Positions 24,886 to 58,440 of a stretch of DNA of 64,000 bases are shown here, one piece after another. The position numbers and the translations under genes were made by a program. Each line of letters opens with the position of its first letter. The first letter of the stretch is position 1. The stretch is from Glandiceps talaboti (taxonomy: Eukaryota; Hemichordata; Enteropneusta; Spengelidae), in NCBI RefSeq assembly GCF_964340395.1, contig NC_135569.1:18996457-19060456 (forward strand), given 5' to 3'. The notes beneath the pieces are model-generated. The model was not told the DNA's origin, did no database searches, and saw only the letters and a program-made list of their open reading frames with translations.

Positions 24886-25472
24886 ACGAGTATAAAGTTG
24901 GCGCCAGATTAAGATTCAGATTCAGCTAGCGTAATATTGAGCGTCAGGTTCGGCATCAGATCCGAAGATACCCGACAGACTCAATCAAACCTGAAATAAT
25001 ACTGTTGAGACTACAGGGAAAGATTCCGCTTCACAGCCTTTTGATGGAAGTTGGAATGTCTCTGCTTGCACAATTTTTATTTGGGGAAAAATATGTGAAA
25101 TAGAGTTGAAATACTTGCAACCAAGACATTGATAGCCCAAAGTTCAGCCACTGTATGTTCATTGGTTGATACGTTTTGCCAATAATGTACATGCTGTCAG
25201 TAAAAGCTAAGTTTACGTAAACTATGTAATATGTTGTAATTTTTAAAAATTTGAATTCAAAATTTAAAAATTGTGCAAGAAGACGTCGACATTCCATCTT
25301 CCATCAAAAGGTTGTGAAGCAGAATCTTTCCCTGTAGTCTCAACGGTATTATTTCAGGTTTGATTGAGTCCGTCGGGTATCTTCATCTCTGACGCTATCT
25401 GATGCCGAATCTGACACTCAATATGACGCTAGCTGAATCTGAATCTGAATCTGACGCCAACTTTATACTCGT
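24886..25472. mobile_element. Long-TIR foldback element, 587 bp, 9-bp target duplication
   Basis: The arms 24886-25075 and about 25285-25472 are imperfect reverse complements over nearly 190 bp, starting ACGAGTATAAAGTTGGCG and ending with the complement. GTCACACAG flanks both ends (24877-24885, 25473-25481). Copy A has a single ATCACACAG here (about 17717-17725), the empty site. Long TIRs with an 8-9 bp duplication suggest a Mutator-like non-autonomous element. This assignment is inference. Confidence 0.9.
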
Positions 25473-27284
25473 GTCACACAGATGTAATGACCCTGACACT
25501 ATTTGCACAGAAGTCCAAATGAATCCATTTTTGGAGTAAGTGCAGCCAAGCTTAACATGCTGAATGAGAGCCCAGAAATATATCATGGTTACACCGTTGA
25601 AGGCAGAAAGAACACTCCCCCCCCCCAACCCCACAAACACCCCACTAACACAATCATCCACTGTTGCTACCATACGTACATGTATTCCCTACAGACATAC
25701 ACCTAGCTATCATATTATATATTTGAACATACCTACATCAATCAACTGTATACCTATCTATGCCTATATACCAGTACCTACTGTGTATTTTTTTTTATAT
25801 ATTATTTATAATCTAAACCTATCTATGCCTATATACAAATACCTACTGTATATCTACAAGCTATCTATGGCTATATATATATATCTATAATCTAAACCTA
25901 TCTATGCCTATATACAAATACCTACTGTATATCTACAAGCTATCTATGGCTATATGGCTATATATCAATACCTACTGTATAGTATATTACATGTCAATGC
26001 CTACTGTATAAATTTACCTACAATCTAAACCTATCTATGCCGTGGTAGCATTTACAACTGTTTACCAAATCTTACATAAATATGCATTAATTATCATGAG
26101 TCTCGATGCATGACTTTTTTGAGTTATACAATTACCTACACAATTCATTCATTAACTCATTCTCTCTAACTAGCAAACTAAATATACTAATCATTGCACA
26201 AGCTAACAAACTCATTCTAACGAGCTAAGCAACTGGCAAACTACATTTTTCCTTGAAGACATAGAACACACTAAAACACTTTATTTCTCTCTGATTATAG
26301 GTTGAAATTGTTTTTCTTTAGTTATGTTTATAATATCTATACAACACTTTTTTTTTGTCTGTAAACAAATTTGAATATCTGTGATGTCAGATATGAAAGT
26401 AAAGTGATAACTGACCCTGAAGATCAATGGCAAGGTCAAAGGCCAATATCTGAAAAGAAAGCATACACATCACTATGTAGGAGTACACAGTTCAATGGAC
26501 ACTATAAGTTTTACAGTTTTTCCAGTAAATCAAGATTTTATTACCACACATATGATTGCCATTCGGTAAAAGTGGTATAAATACCAAAATAATAACGCTT
26601 GTGGATACTATTTTCTATTACTTGTAAACATGACTCAAAAGAATTTGTCTTAAATAGCTTGATTTTGAAAACTGACAAAAAAGGTTTAGGCCCTTCAATT
26701 TCTTGTTGCTCAATGGTACAGTGATTCAGAAAACAAATAGTATCTATGATATGTAGGAAATAGTTGGATTTTGATGAGTGACCCTGGATGTCAAGTCAAG
26801 GTCAAAGGTCATGGTCTCAAAAGATTATTTACACCTAACAATATAGAGCTAGACACTTGAATGGAGTCTTAAGATGCTAGAAATTTTAAGTTATGCAGAA
26901 AATTATCATTGTTCACCACGAATATGACCACCATTCAATTAAAATTTATGAGAACCAAAATATGCAAAAAAATAGCTTGCTTTTGATAATTGACCTAGAA
27001 TTTCAATGTCAAGGTCAAAGGTCACTTTCTTACAAGGTGTTTGCAAGTGATTATAGTCAAAAGTCAATGTTGCAAAAGAAATGTACCTATAATAGGGGGT
27101 AGACACTTGAATGGAGTGTCATTTATTACATTTTTTGAGTTAAGTCATATTTGTTCCTAGGATTGAAAGAAATTAGATATTGCATGAGAGACAAATGGTA
27201 CATTACGGATGACGGACAGGGCCCATTCAAATAGTCCCCTTTGGGAAACTAAGTATACACTCTATACCATAAACTGTTGTTGGA

Positions 27285-27348
27285 ACAAATACACACATAC
27301 ATATACACATATACACACACACACACATACATACACACACACACACCT
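27285..27348. repeat. (CA)n/(CATA)n microsatellite in copy B
   Basis: Counterpart of the copy A tract at 21846-21895, with different repeat numbers. Confidence 0.9.
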
Positions 27349-27744
27349 ACAATACCACCCCCCTCACCCACTGTGTTCTTTCTACTTTCAACGGCATAGC
27401 TGTGACATACCCCTGGACTTCTCATCTAGCATGAAAGCTCGGCGTCCAACTCCAAAAAGGAATTCATTCAGAGTCTTGTACAAATAGTATCAATTAAGGG
27501 TCACATACACCTGTGTGCTGTATAATGCATCCTAAGTTGTGCTGAAGTTGTCAAGGGGGGAACACTGGTACCCCTAAGAGCTGATGAATATCAGAGAGCA
27601 CATTCAATTATTTTCTTGTTAACCATAATCATATGCAAGTATCATAAACATTGGGGCAGCAAGGCTAGGTGAAGAATGCTCAATTAAGGTTGTTCACCCA
27701 AATCCACCATTTAAATTTTTCATCACCAGATTTGCTCCACAACG

Positions 27745-27952
27745 ACTCCGGATGACTTGCTCCACAACGACTCCGGATGACTTTAAATATTACATCAAAA
27801 GGCGATGTCAGATTTCTGTAAATTGTGAACAGCTCACTACAAAATATGACACCTATAAATCTTTCCTAATTAAAACAACGCGGGACTTTGCTGATAAAGT
27901 TTGTGATCCTGCACTATGGCCAGATGGAATACTCATCCGTAAATTCTATTGA
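27745..27952 (+). pseudogene. LINE ORF1-like C-terminal fragment (copy B)
   Basis: Open to the stop at 27952, with YDTYKSFLIKTTRDFADKVC then DPALWPDGILIRKFY. Same remnant as 23885-24090, better preserved. A 22-bp GACTTGCTCCACAACGACTC direct repeat at its start is specific to copy B. Confidence 0.6.
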
Positions 27953-28030
27953 CAATTTCCATGACACTACAGCTTACATCCTACAACTATAGCGCAATAA
28001 AATCATCCTTAGACTCGGTCAAAACCATTT

Positions 28031-28730
28031 GTGACATGTAGACATGACGTCATTCTTATTCAACAACATTGGTTGACCAAAGCAGAACTCTTGCTACTTT
28101 CTAGGGTTCACAGGGACTTCAACATTTGCAGACTTTCTGTTATTGACAACAGTTCTGGTTTTCACGTAGGATGCCCATATGGTGGTGTTGCTATCAGTGG
28201 TGTAAATCATTGGGACACAATGTCACTATAAAGTATCTATAGTTGCCACTAGGCTATTTGATGTAGAAATCATCACATCTTCAGCAAAACTGTTTATTAT
28301 ATGTGTTTATCTTCCAACTTGTTCAAATGACAATTATGAGTTATTTCTCTTATCTAGCAAAAATCAAAAACATCATTGATGATGTAGAAACTGGTAATGC
28401 TGTTATTATTGGAGATTTCAACTCCAACTTGGATACATTATTCGGCAATGAGCTTGATATCTTTTGTCATGAAAATAATTTTCATATTTCTGATGTCAAA
28501 AAGCTTGACAAAGGTGTTGATATTTTCACTTACATCAGTGAAGCACATGGTAGTACATGTTGGTTAGACCACATTGTAACTAATCATGCGGTCCGCAATG
28601 CCATATCTGATGTTCGCATTCTTTACAATTTTATTTCTTCTGATCATATATTTCCTCTTTGGGTTAATATAGAAACAGGTGGTTTAGTTCAAGCTGAACC
28701 TATTCTGCACAATATGTGCAACCCCAATTG
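28031..28730 (+). pseudogene. LINE endonuclease domain (copy B), decayed
   Basis: Two frames cover most of an APE-type LINE endonuclease. The first (28031-28231) carries ILIQQHWL and GCPYGGVAISGV. The second (28303-28730) carries AVIIGDFNSN (metal and substrate-binding Asp/Asn), STCWLDHIVTN and ISSDHIFPL (the catalytic Ser-Asp-His region). A stop after the first part and a small loss near 28340 break the frame. The element is inactive. Confidence 0.88.
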
Positions 28731-28989
28731 AATCTCTAATTGGAGCCAAGCTTCGCCACATAATTTGTGCACCTCTAAGAATCTAACTGGCCATTTATTT
28801 CACAATCTTGAAATGCCCAGTGAAGTTTTTGTGTGTCGTGACCCGAATTATAAGAAGGGTGACCACCTGTATGGGTTACAGACATTTTACATGAATATCG
28901 TTACATGTCGTAAATCAGCTGCCAACAACATGTATTCCATCTTCAACATTCAATGAATCTGGTTTCAATGTTCTTCCTGGTTGGAATGA

Positions 28990-29330
28990 GCATATGCTTA
29001 ACTTTCACAATGCTGCTTGGGAGGCTATCAAAATATGGGTGGTAAATGGCAGACCTAAATCAGGCCAATTGTTTGATCTCATGTGGAAAACCCATGCTAA
29101 AAAATCATGTAAAAGAGATGATGGTAAAACTAAGGCTAAGGCCATAGCAAATAATTTGACACTTGGGGGTTCATGAAAGTTTTTTGTCCCACTGTGAAAG
29201 ACAAGTCTAAGGACCTTACATCATCGGATAATTATAGGCCTATTGCATGCATTAATTTGTAACGACCATTTCGAAATTGTTGGAATTGTGTATTTTATCA
29301 TGTATTGTAACTTGAAACCAGTAATCTACA
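28990..29330 (+). pseudogene. LINE linker and RT start, internally deleted
   Basis: NGRPKSGQLFDLMWKTHAKK (28994-29176) belongs to the segment between endonuclease and RT. It runs directly into VPTVKDKSKDLTSSDNYRPI (about 29178-29250), the RT start, so the intervening ~100 residues are deleted. The RT N-terminal block is then disrupted by a 300-bp insertion (about 29338-29640). Confidence 0.75.
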
Positions 29331-29649
29331 ATTTGGATTTAACCCTTTTGACACTGCTCAACTGCAATATCCGCTAGATTATGCTAACATAAGCTATTTA
29401 CAATAGGTTTAACGTAGCTCATATTTTAAAGACACTGCTGAGGGGCCAGCTATCAGATGTGAGTAAGTAAGGGAGCTATACACCCATTTTGTTATAGTTA
29501 GACTGTTGACAGTCGTTTGTGCCTTTTTGCCACGTTTTATCTGAAACTGAAGTTGTTGCCTCACTCCGATCCAGAGCAATACTATAACCACGTACTGATC
29601 AGCAAGTGTCGGAGGCATGAGCGACTGTCATCCGTGAAAGATAGTCAAA

Positions 29650-30024
29650 AGACATTTCATCAGCAAATAATTATAGGCCTTATTTATGCCTATTTATTTA
29701 TTAATATAACGGCCATTTTGAAATTGTTGGAATTGTGTATTTTATCATGTATTGTAACTTGAATTGAAACCAAAGATCTACAAACTGGATTTAAAAGTAA
29801 TCACTCTACAGATATGTGTATTTTTGTACTCAAAGAAATTATGGAGTTTTACAAGAGACATAATACACCAGTATATTTGTGTTTCATAGATGCCACAAAG
29901 GCATTTGATGGGATAAAATCATTGGACATTATTTAGAAAATTGATTTATAGGGGCATTCCATCATTTATAGTTCTCATTTTACATTATTGGTATAGCAAA
30001 CAATTATTTTTTGTATGTTGGGCT
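29650..30024 (+). pseudogene. LINE RT fragment with motif A
   Basis: Repeats the 29225-29335 block in a second version (TTGAAATTGTTGGAATTGTG.. to GGATTTAA), then continues with STDMCIFVLKEIMEFYK and CFIDATKAFDG (motif A, Asp). It continues as RGIPSFIVLILHYWYSKQ, where it fuses in frame with the next element's endonuclease. Confidence 0.8.
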
Positions 30025-33000
30025 TCCGCAGTGTCAGACCCCTTCAATGTTAGTAATAGTTTGCTTAACTCTTGTGACTTTTTATTGATTCAAGAATACT
30101 GGCTTGACAAAGACAAGTTATCAATTCTCAATACGATACATAATGAGTTTACCTCAGTTGGAGTGAGTTCCATTGATAGATCACACAGTGTCCTCACTGG
30201 TAGACCATATAGGGGCGTTGGTATTCTTTGGCGAAAAAATATCAATGGTGTTTCATCTATCTTATTAGACTGTGAAAGCAGTGTTGTAGGTATTCATATT
30301 CAATTGTCAGATAAACAAGATATTGTAATTTTCAATGTATATGCCAACTGCAATGCATGACATTCACAAGCCATTAACGGTCCAAGTGCAACAAACCCGT
30401 GGGCTTGCCTGACGAAAACGGGTGTCATAAAAGTTGTTTGCATCTCTAAAGCTGTTTGTAGTGTTACTTATAATAGCCTAATAAATTGATAACAACTGAT
30501 ATAAGACGGAGATAAGGTTTGCCTCAATTGACCCACTCCTTAGAAATGATCTTACGCTGTGAACTACACTGTTTACTTGTGTTATGTAAGAGCCCATCAT
30601 CACATGTGTAAATATTGGTACTCTTTGATAACAAGTGGACTTGCTTCTTTAATGGCTTGTCCCAGTAATGGCAAACTCTGACTGTGACGAGTTTCAGCGG
30701 ATATTAGGTTTACTACAAGTTACAATTAATGAGCTAGGCACTTGTTGTTGCCTTATTTCTGGTGATTTTAATGCAGATCCGATGAGGAATCAACATGAAT
30801 TTGCACTTTTAGACAGTTTTGTGAAAGAAAACAATTTTGCCTTTGCAGATATTGAACACCTTTCCCCTAGTACTTTTACATATTTAGGTGACATGTTTAG
30901 CCCGTAGTTAGCTTGATCACATAATATGTTCACCATCGTCTAATAGTATCATTGACTCTGTTAAGATTAATTACGATATCATTTCATCTGATCATTTTCC
31001 TGTAATGTTCAACCTAAAGACCAATCTGCTTCCCAAGCCGAGTATTTCACCAAAAAAACTAATGTTTGCAAACCTAGCTGGAACAAAGCTTCTTCGTGCC
31101 ACCTAGCAAACTATAAAGTATTGTGTGATAGACTTCTCTCTAAAGTTTATCTTCCAGTTGACGCACTAGCATGTACTGACCCACATTGCTGTACTCACTC
31201 TGAATTGATTGACACTTTTTATAATGATAGTATTTCGACTTTGTTGTCTGCAGCAGAGAAGACTCTCCAAAAGCTTCTAACTCCAATAAGCAAACTATAA
31301 AAGGTTGGAACACTTTAGTAAAACAACATTATGATAAAGCTCGGACTGATTTTTTAATCTGGAAGGATTATGGGTCTCCTAAATTTGGTCCATTTTTTGA
31401 GCTTATGCTCAAGTCAAGAGCACAGTTCAAGAGGCAATTTGCACTATGTAAAAAGGCAGAAAAACAAATGCGTGCAAATGCCTTAGCCGAAAAGTTAAAG
31501 AGTGACCCAAATGCTTACTGGAAAGAGATAGCTATGCATAAGGGTAAAACACCAGCTCCATCATCTGTGGGTGGTCATTCTGGTGATGCTGAGGTGGTAA
31601 ATATGTGGAAAAGTCATTATGAAACTATTCTGACAAAAAACTGGTATAGATTTTACACCTGTTATTTCTGATATTAAGCTCTGTGATGACATGTTTGTGC
31701 ATCAAGAAGAAATTAGTGACTTAATTAAGAACCTTAAAACAGGTGCATCATCGGGTATTGATGGTATTACACCTGAGCATCTGAAGTACGCCCCTTCCAG
31801 AGTCTGTGTTCTTTTGTCCCTTTGTTTCTCGGCTATTTTAATTCATGGTGTTGTTCCTAAACAATTACTGACTACAGTTTTAGTTCCAATTCCAAAAAGT
31901 CCAGGCGGAGACATTTGTGACAAATCTAATTATCGCCTCTAAATTGCTTGAGAGAGTTTGGCTAAATCGCTGTATAAATTGTCTGTCGACCACTGACCAC
32001 CAGTTTCGGTTTAAACCAGGGCATGGTACTGATATGTCAATCTTTGTTCTGAAAGAAATTTTAAAAATCATTATAAACGTTGTAATACTCTCGTTTTCAT
32101 CACTTTCATGGATGCATCTAAAGCGTTTGATTATGTTCATCATGATATTCTTTTCAATAAATTATTAGACAAAGGGGTCAAACTTAATTAAGATGTTAGC
32201 ATACATGTACAGGTATCAAGACTTTGTGGTTAGATGGAATGGGTGTTTATCTGAATTTTTTAATTCAAAGAATGGAGTTAAACAAGGTGGAATTACTTCA
32301 CCTCTTTTTTTCACTGTGTATTTAGATGATTTTAGTAAGAATCTTTCAACACTTCCCTATGGCTGCCTTTTTGGTGGCTATAAAGTGATTTAACCATTTA
32401 ATTTATGCTGATGATTTAGTTATTATATCTACTGGAGCTTATGGCCAGCAGATGCTTGCTAATACTTGTGGCCACTATGGTGAAATTATTTCTATACTTT
32501 TCAATGAGAAAAAGACAGTTTGTATGCTAATTCAACATAATGCACGTAGGCTCAGACCAGTTGCAATTTACCTGAATGGTAGATTGCTGAATTACGTCGA
32601 TGTTTACAAATACCTTTGTCACTTGATCACCTGCGACCTCAAGGATAATGAGGACATCCAGGCTCAGACTCTACTTTTTTTATGTCAGAGGTAATGCTCT
32701 AATTCGTGACTTTAAATTTGTGTCCCTCTCTGTTAAATGTCACTTATTTTCTGTCTTTTGTGATATTCCTTATTGTTCTTATTTGTGAAGTATTTTAATC
32801 TAGCCAAGTGAGCTTACTCACAGGTTTTCCATAAATTGGCAGGTGTTAAACATTCTTTTAATCAGAGCAATAGTGCAATGTTTGTCAACTTTTCGATTTT
32901 AACTTTTGATGAGATCATTAGGAAAAAATCTCTTAGCTTTCTGAGCAGATTGCATTTCTCAAGTAACCCGTGTGTGGTTGCTGTTTTATCTCTTTCAGTA

Positions 33001-33130
33001 TTAACACATAGTGCTTTGTGGAGTATTTGGAGTAAGCGTCTATTTTAATGTGTTTTGTCTGTTGTTTGTTTTGCTATGGATTATTTTCTATAATCTGAAA
33101 TAAAGTGATAATGATAATAATAATAATGGT
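30025..33130 (+). pseudogene. Second LINE: endonuclease, linker and RT, decayed but near full ORF2
   Basis: In order: DFLLIQEYWLDKDKL and GRPYRGVGILWRKN (30084-30240, endonuclease start); a ~300-bp non-LINE insertion (30361-30660); LISGDFNADP (30749-30785); LDHIICSPSS and ISSDHFPVMF (about 30913-31010); linker WKDYGSPKFGPFFELMLKSR (about 31360); RT start TGASSGIDGITPEHLK (31740-31787); DASKAFDYVHH (about 32112); NGVKQGGITSPLFFTVYLDD (32273-32330); and the catalytic YADDLVI (about 32405). A C-terminal part follows. The 3' end has AATAAA and a GATAATAATAATAATGG tail near 33100, as in LINEs with short tandem tails. Many stops and frameshifts are present. Clade not assigned. Confidence 0.88.
30368..30510. 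repeat. Dispersed repeat family R4, copy 2
   Basis: Matches 19340-19525; it lies within the insertion that splits the endonuclease of the second LINE. Confidence 0.6.
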
Positions 33131-33139
33131 GATGTGACA

Positions 33140-33600
33140 TGGTAGCATTATTTCACCTAAGCTTTTTGCTGTATATGTCGATGATCTTTAGTACAAAGCT
33201 TCAGTCGGCATGCACAGGATGTTGCTTGGTAAACACTGTCATAAACCACTTATTCAATGCAGATGATCTAGTTTTGATTTGTCCTTCAGCGAAAGCATTG
33301 TGCAAATTGCTATTAGGCATTTGCAAGCATTATGGAAATGACCACGATATTCTTTCATACTACCAAAACAGAATGTATGGCTATTTTCCCAGGGTCTTGG
33401 AAACCAGGTAGAATTCCCAGCATATTATTATATGGCAAACCCCTGCAGTTTGTGAATACTATAAAGTACCTACTAGGTTATATAGTGTCTTCATCAGGGG
33501 AGGACAATGCAGATATACAAAGGCAGCTTCATTGTGTATATGCTCAAGCCAATTTGATTGTACCTAACTTCTGCCATTGCTCTCAAAATGTGAAAAGTAC
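33140..33600 (+). pseudogene. Third LINE RT fragment
   Basis: Frameshifted remnant with SPKLFAVYVDDL (about 33155), then HLFNADDLVLICPSAKALCK (33249-33310). The catalytic YADD box has become NADD. It continues with TKTECMAIFPGSWKPGRIPS and YLLGYIVSSSGEDNADIQRQ. Its sequence differs clearly from the second LINE, so it is a separate family or clade. Confidence 0.82.
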
Positions 33601-33763
33601 CTCAAAGAAAAGTGAAAAGTACCTAATATCCAATAGATAAACTGGCTGGTGACACAACATTGGGAGGAAAGATGACAAATAATGATATTTGGAAATTGCC
33701 AAAAATTGATAATAGGACCTCTATAGTTACATATTACTTATATTACTTGTAAACATGATTTAA

Positions 33764-34290
33764 CCCTTTCACCACCAGTACCCCATACATGGAGATATGC
33801 TTAAGTGCCCAAAAGTACCCAATATTTCTCAATGTTCATTTACCCATACATAATTCACGTAACTCATAGTTATGATGTTAAAAGCCTGTTATTGCTTCTA
33901 AAATTTCTGCTATATCTATATGTATTGAAGTTCCACATATGCCTTTTAGCCATGTTTTTCTAACTTGCCATTTTGAAGATATGGAAGTAAACAGTTTAGA
34001 ACCCAATGATGAGCGATTGCAATTTTTATTTGTGTTTTCTCTAACAAAATACAATTTTCACATGACGGAAATAATGAAGAACTCTCGTAACATCTACAAT
34101 GGCAATTTGACAACTACCAAAAGAAATTTTCACTTAATTTTTCAAGAAATACATTGTTGAATGCAGGTAATCTGTCATTGGAATGATAGGAGCATCAGAA
34201 GTGCAGCAAAGTCTGTTTGATCTCCCAAAGTTTGCAGGAGCATGATTGGATTAGTCAGCCATTAATCACTTTCAATCAAATTTAATGTGC
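33764..34290. mobile_element. Diverged, shortened relative of the piggyBac-type element
   Basis: Starts TTAACCCTTTCACCACCAGT, the same TTAA plus TIR as 22257-22274. Internal blocks (CTTGCCATTTTGAAG.., ATGACGGAAATAATGAAG.., GATTGGATTAGTCAGCCATT) follow those of 22390-22620 and 23415-23455 in order, with about 1 kb missing between them. The right end could not be placed. Confidence 0.75.
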
Positions 34291-34299
34291 ATGTCATTA

Positions 34300-34810
34300 C
34301 ATTTGCAATATACACGATCAAATGGTGGTTGCTATGGGTGTGGGCTTGTTGCTAGGCATCATATTTGCTTACATTTTTGAATGCTTATTCATTCATCCAT
34401 GTTATCTTTGCATTATATGTGACCATTTGGCTTTTGCTATGGACATGGTCTTGTTGCTAGGGATGTTTACATACATATACGTTTTGAATGTTTCCTAACT
34501 TGTCTACCAGATCATGTTATTTTAGCAAAATATAGTCTGGTATTTGGTTGTTGCTAGGGTGTGGTTATTTGTGTCAAAATGTTGAACAAAATGTGCAGAA
34601 TAATTACCCTTCTAGAAACATCTCACCAAATTTTCAGTCTGATTGATCAAGTACTTTTTGAGATACACATTTATGTTTTTGACCAAAGGACATATTTTTA
34701 GCCCTTATTTGCATATCACTGATGAAATTATCTTGTTATGAACAAATCTTAATCTACACACCCAAAAGAACGTTCCCATCACATGCCAGACCAAACTACA
34801 TGATAAGCTT
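34300..34810. repeat. Repeat families R3 and R2, joined
   Basis: Two to three tandem-like copies of R3 (TTGCTATGGGTGTGGGCTTG TTGCTAGG..; GCTATGGACATGGTCTTGTT) are followed by an R2 copy (TTTTTGACCAAAGGACATAT..TTTGCATATCACTGATG). Another R3 fragment lies at 34940-35010 and a partial one at about 35625-35660. Confidence 0.7.
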
Positions 34811-35149
34811 TTTGACCAAAATGATGTTTTTTTCCCCAAATCTTATTCCTGTGATGCAATAACAACTATACAATTTGTGATATTCAAAAAAAGTGTTTAC
34901 ACACATAACATGCTAATTCACATTTGTTACCCATGAATTATTGACTGTTACTATAGGCATGGTCTTGTTGTTTAATGTTTATTCACTTGCCTGTCAAACA
35001 AAGTCATTTATCTTTGTGAAGTATACACACATTATATATTTAATTATAGACATCACACATGTTTATTCAATCTTCATTGGCGACATGTTCAGCAGAGAAC
35101 AATTTCAAAATTGCCCTATTTTCACTAACTACAAACAAATATAAATTAT

Positions 35150-35275
35150 GGTGTTCATGCATTTTCAATTGTGGCTCCAATTCTGTGGAATTAGCTTCCT
35201 TTTAACATTCATTTGGATATTACTATTGAATCTTTTAATGTAATCTTAAAACTAATCTTTTTAAAGTAATAATAA
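35150..35275 (+). pseudogene. LINE ORF2 extreme C-terminus
   Basis: Reads AFSIVAPILWN, a stop, then LPFNIHLDITIESFNVILKT NLFK and a stop. This matches the pattern 'AFS.AAP.LWN.LP..IR....SL..FK..LK..LF' that ends the reverse transcriptase ORF of several LINE clades. It is followed by a 3' UTR-like AT-rich stretch. Confidence 0.7.
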
Positions 35276-36044
35276 CAAGTGTGATTTTCTTAGAACAAAG
35301 ACTACGCCATTTTATCATTTTGGGGACATCATAATTTTACGTTATCACTGTCGTTTTAGCTTTGTTTACTTTGTAATGTTTATTTTATCTTTCTAAACCA
35401 ACTTTCTTGTCATTTTTCCATTTTCTTCCCTTTTGAGTATTGAAAAGAGCACTGAGACACACACAGGGTAGTGCACTTTCTTTTAAAGAAATTAATAATC
35501 ATTTTAAAGTTATACAGACATCTGACTGTTGCTGTTGGTGGGATAGTTTACTTGGCATATTTTCATACTTTTTGCAAGAGTTTATTCATTTGTGTACCCA
35601 TTCCTGTTGTTACATTTGCAATATGCAACACAATTTGGGTGCTGCTATGGGTGTGGTTTCAACATTTCAAAATAATGTTGCCTGTGGTTTTTGACTTTAA
35701 GTCTCTCAAAGATGGGCAGACAGATGGACAAATATGACACTTTTGCTTCCAATCAAGGATAATCTTGTAAAAGCTAATACAACATTTCAGCCTCTTAAAG
35801 AAGCATTTCCTTTTCCAAGTTGACAATGAACAATGCTCTACAAAATCCATGTGAAAACAACAAACACGATGACCATTAATTACAATATGACAAATACTCA
35901 ACTATTTACAAAGACGAAGACAAGAACGCGTGGGAATTAACACTATACTGCAGGCTGCCTGCATTTTCCATGTGTACTCTTCATTGTCATCAAAAGAGCA
36001 TCACACTACTACTATACCTTTTTAATGAAGTGGTCACAATATTT

Positions 36045-36232
36045 TGTGTGATCATCAGTTTTATGTTAAATTTTACCCTGAAAACACTTTTAGTTAGTAG
36101 TTTGACATCATAAATAGTGAATTTCTAGTGACTGTCAAATGCATGTATTTTCCAACATGGTAGATAATATGACATCACAAACTATCGCAAGTTTTAGAAA
36201 TCCTCAATGGTAAAGTATGGCAAGTCTCAAGT
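36045..36232 (+). repeat. Dispersed repeat family R1, copy 2
   Basis: Matches 7100-7285 (reverse) and 38105-38290. Contains GAAAACACTTTTAGTTAGTA and ATCACAAACTATCGCAAG. Confidence 0.78.
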
Positions 36233-36731
36233 TTAACTATTCAAAAATTTTCAAAAATAAAGCGACCAATTTCTTTCCTGTATATCTATACTGTAGTCCA
36301 ACATTAGGAGACAAAAATTCTGTAATACTCTCTAAAATAGTAGTTTCATATGGACCCTATGAGCTGACGTGTTAGCATGTTAGATGGTCAAAATCATCTA
36401 GCATAACGTGCGTCATCATAATCTGACCCCTATTTACATGCAGAGTAGGCCTTTAGAGCTGTTCTATTGCAAACCGGAATGTAATTTCAAATTACAGTGT
36501 GTTTGCTTGAAAGCGAATGCCTTATCAATGGTATAAATTAACCTATCTACTAAACACATCAGTGCATTATTTGCTTCAATGCTACTGAACCTGAGCAAAG
36601 AAAATATCAAACACAAAATTAAAGTGAGGCAAAGCACCATTCCAAAAACAATCGAGTACAGACAGAGAGACATGTAGACACACATGCAGCCCGACTGGCT
36701 GGCAGACACAAGTCTGTATACATACATATAC

Positions 36732-58440
<21,709 letters not shown>

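Larger units (their letters stand above)
24837..28346. repeat. Direct tandem duplication, copy B
   Basis: Shorter partner of 17669-24478. It holds the 587-bp foldback insertion at 24886-25472 and lacks the piggyBac-type insertion of copy A. Its LINE part continues beyond the point where copy A stops, so the breakpoint lies inside that LINE. Confidence 0.93.
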
